Shown in pieces: positions 56,423-64,000 of a DNA stretch of 64,000 nt; the first letter of the stretch is position 1; the number at the start of each line of letters is the position of its first letter. Source of the DNA: Posidonia oceanica (Eukaryota; Streptophyta; Magnoliopsida; Alismatales; Posidoniaceae). The stretch spans positions 5,456,001 to 5,520,000 of the forward strand of contig JAZBRS010000077.1 in the NCBI GenBank assembly GCA_037176725.1, given 5' to 3'. The notes under the pieces are model-generated. The model had not been told where the DNA came from. It made no database searches and saw nothing but the letters and a program-made list of their open reading frames with translations. Made by a program: the position numbers and the translations under genes.

Positions 56423-57712
56423 CTACTGATAGTACTTCTTGAGGTAGCATGCATTAACCGGTTCTGACTGCTCAACCTAGTCTATGTCCTCCAGAATTGC
56501 TGTGCCGCCTAAGAATGCCTGCTTGACCATAAAGGGGCCACGCCAGTTGGGTCAGAATTTGCCTCGACCGTCTAGCAGGTGGATGGCTCAGAGAACGAGG
56601 TCCCCTGGCTGAAAGCTTCTAGGCCGCACTTTCTTCAGGTATGCTCTGGCCATCTGCTTCTGGTAGCAGCGAGCATTGTGCATTGCTTGCAATCTACGCT
56701 CATCAATTAGGTTGAGCTAGACACAACAGTCTTCAACTCACTCTGCTTCTTCTAGCTTGGCTTCCTATAGGATCTGTAGCGAGGGGATCTCTACTTCAAC
56801 GGGTAGCACTGCCTTCATGCCGTATGCCAGTGAGTACGGGGTAGCTCTTGTCAAGGTCTGTACTGATGTCCTAGATGCTGAGAGTGCGTACGGAAGCTTA
56901 TCATGCCAGTCTTTGTGGGTTTCTGCCAACTTTTTCATTATTTTCTCAATGTTTTTGTTGGCAGACTCCACTGCTCCATTCATCTGCGGCCGATAAGGTG
57001 AGAATCTATGTTGCTTGATCTTGAGGTTCTGCAGGTACTCCTCGATCCTCTTGGCAATAAAGTTCGAGCCGTTGTCAGAGATGATTGCATGCTGGACCGC
57101 ATGCCGGGTGACAATGTTGTTCCTGATAAACTTCTCTGTCACCACGGCTATGACTGCCTTGTAGGAGGTTGCTTCCACCCACTTAGTGAAGTAGTCTATC
57201 GCTACCAGAATGAAGCGATGACCATTCGAAGCAGCAGGGTGTATAGCGCCAATGACATCAATCCCCCAGGTGGAGAAGGGCCATGGCGAGGACATGTTGT
57301 GCAATTCCTGTGGGGGAGCATGCATAAGATTTCCATGGATCTGGCAGTTGTGACATTTACGCACAAACTGGCAGCAGTCTGCCTCCATGGTTGACCAAAA
57401 GTAGCCCTAGAGCATGATCTTCTTGGCCAGCAACATGCCATTCATATGCGGGCCACAAGTCCCTGCATGAACTTGGAGAATTAGCATGTCGGCCTCTGCC
57501 TTGCTCAAGCAGCGCAGGAGCATTTGACTGTATGATCTTCTGTATAACTTCCCTGCTCCTAACACATACTTTGACACCAGATGCGCCAAAGTTCTTCTAT
57601 CTATTGCTGAGGTGCCAGGCGGGTGGCTGCCGAACTCTAGGAAGGTCTTGATATCGTGGTACCAAGGCTGCTCTTCTACTGGATCTGCCTCCTCTATGCT
57701 CATGCAATGCAC
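56423..57712 (-). pseudogene. pol: Integrase of element Y
   Basis: The zinc module has VHAGTCGPHMNG (near 57470) and KCHNCQ. The core is open over 207 codons (57388-56765) and keeps GIDVIG (Asp 44 of that segment), IISDNGSNF (Asp 105) and GAVESANKN (Glu 141), with exactly 35 residues between the last two, a DD35E arrangement. The C-terminal part ends EPVNACYLKKYYQ at the stop 56423-56425. A TAG replaces Gln before GYFWS, and the TGA at 56552-56554 is at the same codon as in X. The core is the best-preserved integrase here. Confidence 0.9.
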
Positions 57713-57715
57713 AGG

Positions 57716-58701
57716 CTACTCCATGTAGGTAACTGATACATCCATTGCACGTTCTTCAGGTATACTGAGCCAGGACGCTAAGGTTGCTAGCGCATCTGCA
57801 TATGCATTCCTTGCCCTGTTCATGTACGAGAAGCAGATGCTTGCGAATTCCTCTATCAGCTTCAGCAGATGTTCGTGATATGGCATAAGCTTTGGATCCT
57901 TTGTCCTCCAGTCGCCATTCACTTGGGAAATAACTAGCATGGCATCGCCGTGCACATGCAGCTTCTACACCTCATGCTCGAGTGTGACCTTCAATCCCAG
58001 GATGCATGCATCATATTCTGCTTCATTATTAGTGCATTTGAAGGTTAGCTTCCTTGCAAAGGGGATCGCCTGTCCCTACGGTGTTACCAGCACTACGCCT
58101 ATGCCTTGACCCTTCTTGTTGATAGCGCCATCAAAGTACAACTGCCACTGCTCTTGGTCTTCAGGGTCCTCTTCGCTAGAGTCCTCCATTGCAAAGAGGT
58201 GTCCTCATCGAGGAACTACATCCGAAGAGGCTGGTACTCAGGCAAGGGAAAGTCGGCAAGATGATCTGCCATGGACTGGCCCTTCATGGCCCACTGCGTG
58301 ACGAAGGTGATGTCGTACTGAGACAACAACACCTGCCACTTGACGCATCTGCCTACCATGGCTGGCTTCTAGAAAAGGAACTTGATGGGATTGTGCCGGC
58401 ATAGAAGCTGAATAGGGTACGCCATCATGTAGTGCCTCAGTTTCTGCACTACCTAGAAGAGAGATAAGTAGGTCTTCTCTATTGTGCTATACCTGGCTTC
58501 GCAATCATTGAATTTCTTGCTAAGGTAGTAGATGGTGCACTCCTTTCTACCAGATTCATCATGCTGGCCCAAGACGGCGCCCATGGAATGCTGCGTGGTA
58601 GAAAGGTAGAGGAGCAGAGGTCTCCCCGGCATGGGAGGAACCAAGATGGGAGGCTTGATCAAAAGCTGCTTGATTTTGTCAAAGGCAGCTTGGCACTCCA
58701 C
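57716..58701 (-). pseudogene. pol: RNase H domains of element Y
   Basis: The RT-linked domain shows LLLYLSTTQHSMGAVLGQ and YYLSKKFNDCEARYS (58701-58453). A region with several stops and frameshifts follows, then the second RNase H-like domain with HVHGDAMLVI and NAYADALATLAS (57955-57750). The TAG at 58076-58078 lies at the same codon as the TAG at 39934-39936 in X. Confidence 0.83.
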
Positions 58702-58727
58702 GCTCTAGTTGATTTGTGCATGCTTCT

Positions 58728-59567
58728 TCAGGAGCTTAAAGATCGGTTCGTAGATAGGCATGAGCTGTGCAATGAATCGACTGATATACTATAGGCGTCC
58801 GAGCAGGCCTTGGATTTCTCTTTCAGTCCTGGGGGTGGCATGTCCATGATGGCTTTTGCTTTCATCGGGTCCACTTCAATCCCCCTATGGCTAACAATGT
58901 AGCCTAGGAGCTTGCCAGAAGATACCCCGAATACGCATTTGCTGGGGTTGAGGTGCAACTTGTACTTCCTTAAGCGGTCAAAGAGCTTCCTTAGACAGGT
59001 GAGGTGATCCTCAGGCTCTTTGGACTTGGCAATCATATCATCCACGTAAATCTCAACTTCTTGGTGCATGAGGTCGTGGAATAATGCAGTCATTGCCCTC
59101 TGATAGGTTGCGCCAGCATACTTCAGCCCAAACAGCATAACTTGGTAGCAAAAGACACCCCAAGGGGTGATAAAGGAGGTTTTCTCCATGTCTTCCTCTG
59201 CCAATCTGATTTGGTTATAGCCGAAGAAGCCGTCCATGAAAGAGAGCATTTTGTGCCCTGCAGTGTTATCGACTAGGATGTCAATGTGCAGCAGTGGGAA
59301 ATCATCCTTGGGACTCGCCTTGTTCAGGTCCCGATAGTCGATGCACATGTGGACTCGGCCATCCTTCTTGGGCATTGGCACAACGTTTGCAAGCCACTCA
59401 GGGTAAAGGACGACCTTGAGGAAGTTAACATTGTACTGCTTCATGATCTCTTCTTTGATCATGAGTAGCCACTGCAGTCGCCATCTTCTTAGCTTCTGCT
59501 TTACTAGCTTAGCGTCTGGATCCAAAGGCAGGTTGTGCACGACTACTTCAATGTCGAGGCCGACCAT
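58728..59567 (-). pseudogene. pol: Reverse transcriptase of element Y
   Basis: An open stretch of 279 codons carries nearly the whole RT core. Key parts: VVLYPEWLANVVP (51-63), CIDYRDLNKASPKDDF (75-90), FMDGFFGYNQI with first catalytic Asp at 112, IYVDDMIAK with YVDD at 174-177, and LNPSKCVFGV (206-215). After residue about 245 a frameshift destroys the connection. This is the most complete RT in the window and suits phylogenetic placement. Confidence 0.92.
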
Positions 59568-61260
59568 ATCCTAGTAGCTCCAGGCGAAGACATCTGCATA
59601 CTCTTTCAAGAAGGCAATGAATTCTGCTTCAGCTTGGGGCGACAGATGGGCGCTGATACGGACCTCTCTAGCTTCTTCTGTAGTGCCAATGCTGACAACC
59701 TCTGTCTCTTCCTCGACATGGAGGTTGGGACCTTCTAGATCGTCATCGTGGGGCTAGAACTCAGGCGATGGTTCATCATTCTCATCCTCACCTGTATCAT
59801 CCTCGTCTCTGTATGTAATGAGTTCTGAGAGGATCTCCTTCTCAAAAGTGGGATCTGAGATATCGAAGGAGTGCAAATGTTCCGCTGCTTGGCCCTGGTG
59901 ACGCTTTAGGATGGTCACGCTTACCCGAGTATTTTTGTATCCTCGGTACGCGACCTCTGTCCTAGCAATCTGCTCTGCCTGCTCTGTCTACTCTGCTTGC
60001 TCTGCTGCCGTTGACTCCGCTAATTCCACTGACTCTACCAACTCTACTATCTATACTATTTCTACTGGTTGTGCTGTTGCTACTTGTGCTAATGCTGACC
60101 ATGCGGTTGCTTGCTATGCAGTTGCTTGTTGTGATGCTGATGCATGTTGTGCTGCTGATGCTAATGCTGCTGATGCTTGCTGTGCCAATGCTTGCTGTGC
60201 TGTTGATGCTGATGCTTGCTGTGCTTCTAATGCTGATGCTTGTGGTGCTTCTGATGCTGATGCTTGCGGTGCTGCTGATGCTGATGCTTGCGGTGCTGTG
60301 TGGGGCTTGGATTGCACATACCACCTAGACCTGCCGCTTGGCTGCTGAGTGATGAGCTCATCTAGCCTAGTTGGCGCTGCTGCTGCTGGATCCTCTTCTA
60401 AAACCATGATAGAGGTGTGATCTTTCTGCGAGGAGGGATCCGTGACCACAGCCTTCCCCTTCTTCTGTGCTGCTTGATGCTCTGCGACGTCCTCTGCCAA
60501 CAATGCGAGTTGCTCTTGGAACAGCTGCTCCAAGTCTCCCATTGCAAAGTTGATCTCAGCCTCTACAGGCGCTGCTTGCTCTTCATCCGAGGGAGAGTCA
60601 ACATAGTAGGCAATGGTGACCTCTGACTCTTGGGAGACCATTAGGCCTGTTGCTGCTTAAGGCACCTACTTTACTGCTGTTAGGTAGGTTGCTAGGGTCA
60701 CTGCTATTACTGGAGGGGAGGCACAAGTGCTCCTCCAGAAGATCGATGGCTGGGCTTCTATGCTTGGGGACAAAACACCAGTGCCCATGGGTGACAGTGG
60801 TTGTCTCCCTATAGTGGCAGCGAGCATCCTCCATAAAGCGGGATCTGCTGAAGCTGACAGCAGTGTGCCTGATAGAACCACCTGGCTTGCTTGTGGCGCT
60901 GTCAATAATGCGGGCCGAGTCACGCTGCCGTCTGATCCGACTAACAGCTCCATCGAAGAAGGTGATTTCCATACTGGTGCGGCTATGGCCACAAGCGGAT
61001 TGCTGGATGGTGCCGGAGGGCGTGCTTCTGACCCCGGAGGTGTTGCTGTGGCTGTCAGCAAAGGAGACTATCCAACTATCAAAGACTGCTCCTCATTCGA
61101 GTAGTAGTCCTCAATGTAGACCCATTCTTCTGTTGGCAGCAGAGGGCTTAAGCATGACACTGGCTGTTCAGTGACCTCACTACTGCTTGGATCAAGGGTA
61201 CCTGCACTGGTAAAGTTAGTGAAGTCCCGTGGGATGGCGATTCTTTGATCCTTGGGCTGC
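59568..61260 (-). pseudogene. pol: Protease-RT linker of element Y
   Basis: The pre-RT segment (59570-59900) matches X but has extra stops. The rest is low complexity. At 60110-60300 a degenerate 24-bp GCTGATGCTTGCGGTGCT-type repeat encodes an Ala/Ser/Pro/Gln repeat. An acidic segment with EEWVYIEDYYSNEEQS (near 61100) is shared with X. Confidence 0.6.
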
Positions 61261-62409
61261 ATGCATTTATCTTTGCTGGACTACAGGCCATATCCATGTC
61301 CTTTGGAATCTCATCACTCTGCTGCTTTGACTGGCTCAGTGATTCCCTGGTCGTATCGTCCAAGCAGCGTTCCCTTAACATAACCCCACCTGTGACAGAC
61401 ATTTTCGACCATCCGAAAAGGATTGCTGTGAACGGCCAAGGAGTTGACGCGTTCAAGATCAGGTATAAAGTTAACCGGCTCACACCGATTAACTCAATAC
61501 AAAGCATTTAAAAGTTTGAGGTCAAAAGGAACAGTCTGCGAAGACATATGTGCAACTGCCTCGATCCGCTCTTTCTCAAAGTTTTCTGCCATGACAATGA
61601 TAACATCGTCGCCGTAGTGAAACTTGATCATGCGGTGGAGGGTCGAGGGGATGACCTGATGCTTATGCAGCCAAGGGTGCCCAAGCAGAAGATTGAAATT
61701 GGGCTCCAAGTCAACAATGTAGAACTCTACATCGAAGACGACCGGGCCAATCTCGAGAGGAATAATCAGTCCCTAGAGCGTCATGGTGGGTGTTATCAAA
61801 AGCTATCATTCCCTTCATCGCCGGGGTGATATCCTCGACTTTGAATTCAAGCCTGGTTGTAGTGCGCAAGGGACAGACATTAAGGCCTGATCCGTTATCA
61901 ACCAGCGATAGGGGAATGCGAAAGTTTTTGTATTGCACCGTGACAAACAAGGGCTGGTTGTGATTAATCCCCACCAGAGGCAGCTCATCGCTCGTGAAAG
62001 AGATGATCTGGGGCTCTGCGATGACGCCAACCATGCTTTCCAGGACCGCGGGTTCTATAGCTTGGGACACATGGGCTGCTTGGAACACTCAGAGGAAAGC
62101 CTCGCGGTGTTCGGAAGAGGAGTGTATAAGGTACCAAATTGAAATGTCTGCTTCAACCCTCCTAAGCTGGGAGGTGCTGTCGATCTTGTGGTGCGGCTTT
62201 CTGGTGGTAGAAGGAGGTGCTCTGGGGGTAGGCTTTGCTAGGCTAGGTGTAGGGGATTGGCTTGATGCTGGGGGTGCTGCGGGTTGGCTTGCTGGAGGGG
62301 GTGCAGCAGGTGCTAGATGGCTGGGCCTTACCTCCGGAGCTATGGGCTTGTAGACCCTCCCCGATCGCGTGACATCTGCACACGTTGCCGTGGTGTAGTC
62401 GTAGGGCAT
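61261..62409 (-). pseudogene. pol: Protease region of element Y
   Basis: The segments follow X closely: VTRSGRVYKP (near 62370), a Pro/Ala/Ser-rich stretch, ISIWYLIHSSSEHREAFL followed by a TGA for Arg, then FTSDELPLVGINHN, LVDNGSGLNVCPL (near 61880), and after a frameshift near 61770, FNLLLGHPWLHKHQ (61690-61650). The active-site motif DNGS equals that of X, which suggests it is the true family form. Confidence 0.85.
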
Positions 62410-62513
62410 GCGATGGGGGTCCCAGGTTAAGTCAATAACCCTGGGAACTGTGCTGCGAGCACAAGAGGGGCTACGGGGGCATATGCCGGGCGAGGGGGAA
62501 ATGGGTGATGCTG

Positions 62514-64000
62514 CTAGTGGGTTGCTGGAGGCCCTGGCTGAGACCTAGCTAGTAGGCTGACTAGGGGTCTACCTAAAAGGGAGGCAGGGGTTTGGGCCTG
62601 TGGTCTAGCCTGAAGGTATACAGGGGCAGGGGCCTGAGGATGCATGGTAGGGCGCGCAGCAGAGCACCCTGGCCTGGCACACGGTCGGATCATAAGAATC
62701 CCCGACTCGGAGCTGGCAATGGCCACATGATAGAGAGAGAGAGGGAAGGGCTCCGAGACATCATGAATGAGCTTGGAGGGGTCTACCACAGATGTAGCAG
62801 GCCCCGAAGGGGAGAGAGAATAGATTCCCGAGGTCTCCGTGCCTTTCGGATTAGGATGCTCCGGGAGGGGCTGGTGGACAATACTGCCATGAGGGGATGC
62901 TGATGCTAGTGCAAAGGCTGATGCTGATGGGGGAGCTGAAGAGGATGCCTCGTGTGTGTGGATCGTGATCGTCCCCGATTCGATCAAATTCTGCATGGCG
63001 TCTCGCAAAGTGAGGCAACTATTCGTCGAGTGCCCTACGACTCGATGAAAGTCGCAAAAGAGATTCACCTTATACCAAGGTGGAAGTGGATTTGGTGGTG
63101 AGCAAACCTCAGGAAACCTCATATATGACGCGACCTTGGAGAGGACGGCATTCAGCGGTTCCACCAGTGGGGTGAATTGACGCCGCTCTCTGAATTGCCG
63201 CCTCTACCCCTGGTGCTGCGTTTGCCAGACCGGTGCGGTAGGATACACCGATTGGACAGTGGTAGTGATTTGTGGTGTGGGGTGTGCCCTAGGTGCTGGT
63301 GCATACACTACCTGATTTGGGGGAGGCCGAACCACCAGTAGAACAGGCACAGGCACGGGCGCGAGTGCCGGTGCAAGTGCAGGTGCTGGTGCTGGTTTCG
63401 GCGAATCCTTCTTCATAGGACGGCTGCTGGTGCTACCGCTGCTGTTGTTGCTGTTGGTGCTACTGGTGTTGCTGCTAGTGGCTGCCTGCTTGGCAAAGAG
63501 CGCTGGGAAGTTGCCACTCCGTAGCGAACTCTCCACGCAGGTGCCAGCCCGAATCAATGTTGTGAAGGTCGTGATGGGTTGAATGCTGAGCAGAGCCCCG
63601 GTAGCAGGCTGCGCACCTCCAATCATGATCTCAAGGGACTTCTCGTCAAAGGGTCCATCTCGAACCTGTGAAGCAAGGGCGTGCCAGCGGTCGACATACT
63701 CTGCAAACGGCTCACTGGAACTAGGTCCGCGCGCTTCGAGACCAGGTCCAGGTTGAAGGAATATTGTCCCAGGAATGCCTGGCTAAGGTCATCCCACGTC
63801 TTGATGGTGGCCATATCAAGTGAGGTGAACCACTTGAGCGTAGGGCTAGTTAGACTTTTTTGGAACAAACGGATAAGCAACCTCTCGTCAGCCTGGAGCT
63901 GAGCGAGATCTCCGTAGTATGCCTTCAGGTGTGCTATTGGACAACCTCTACCATTGTATTTTTCAAAGACCGGGATGTGAAACTTCGGTAGGAGCACCGC
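62514..64000 (-). pseudogene. gag: gag of element Y (C-terminal two-thirds, runs off the window)
   Basis: It begins within the capsid-like core, KFHIPVFEKYNGRGCPIAHLK, then LKWFTSLDMATIKTWDDL and QYSFNLDL, open to a frameshift near 63700. A Ser/Asn/Ala/Pro-rich linker follows (63480-63340). The knuckle at about 63056-63015, LFCDFHRVVGHSTNSC, keeps all C-x2-H-x4-H-x4-C residues, unlike X. The C-terminal part, with GTETSGIYSLSPSGPATSVVDPSKL, is open to 62514. Confidence 0.86.

Larger units (their letters stand above)
53681..64000 (-). mobile_element. Element Y, main internal part (right of the X insertion)
   Basis: On the - strand it has gag (entering from beyond the window), protease, RT, RNase H, integrase and the DUF7745-like ORF, in the same order as X. 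Together with 20571-28141 it forms one interrupted element. Its 5' LTR and gag start are outside the window. Confidence 0.83.

Overview
This window is plant nuclear DNA made almost entirely of nested and decayed LTR retrotransposons. I found no convincing host gene, no rRNA and no tRNA. All coding remnants are Ty3/gypsy of the Tat/Ogre type. The evidence is LTRs of about 5 kb that start TGTAG and end CTACA on the + strand, primer-binding sites close to TGGCGACTCCACTGGGGA, gag with a C-x2-H-x4-H-x4-C knuckle, the order protease, reverse transcriptase (YVDD), RNase H, a second RNase H-like domain and a DD35E integrase, and an extra ORF between pol and the 3' LTR. The plant-type telomere repeat TTTAGGG occurs inside the LTRs. 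This points to a vascular plant with a large, repeat-rich genome. I cannot name the species.

Layout from left to right. 1-1190 is an array of short hairpin-forming repeats that matches the 3' untranslated region of these elements. 1191-3233 is unassigned repeat-derived sequence. 3234-5705 holds a + oriented LTR-start fragment, a primer-binding site and a truncated - strand LTR (element B). 5706-13537 is element Z (- strand): a 5045-bp 5' LTR (8493-13537), primer-binding site, leader and part of gag, cut off at about 5706. 13538-20570 is element W (+ strand), an Ogre-like gag, two protease-like domains, a candidate intron, RT and RNase H. W lacks LTRs and integrase in the window because Z abuts it on the left and Y was inserted on the right. 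Element Y (- strand) starts with its 3' LTR (20571-25807), continues to 28141, is interrupted by element X, and resumes at 53681 to run off the right end. Element X (28142-53680, - strand) is complete in outline: two LTRs of about 5.17 kb, flanking CCTAG/CCTGG target-site duplication, primer-binding site, gag-pol, a DUF7745-like ORF, a 3' hairpin array and a polypurine tract.

X is inserted in Y and Y in W; Z appears to be inserted in W, although only one edge of Z survives. X is the youngest member of the X-Y-W nest. Its LTRs differ at 15 of about 225 bases in one stretch I aligned by eye, and 14 of those are transitions. No element can make an intact polyprotein. Many stops are TAG where relatives have Gln (CAG), as expected from C-to-T decay of methylated DNA.

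The most unusual signal is in the 3' regions (1-1190, 26380-28141 and 33858-35212). Arrays of quite different sequence are all built from small inverted repeats. Stem sequences change, but both arms change together, which suggests that base-pairing rather than sequence has been kept. Other points are the tandem protease domains in W, the sense-strand DUF7745-like ORF in X and Y, nonsense codons shared between copies, and a conserved splice-donor-like site in the LTRs paired with an acceptor-like site just before gag.
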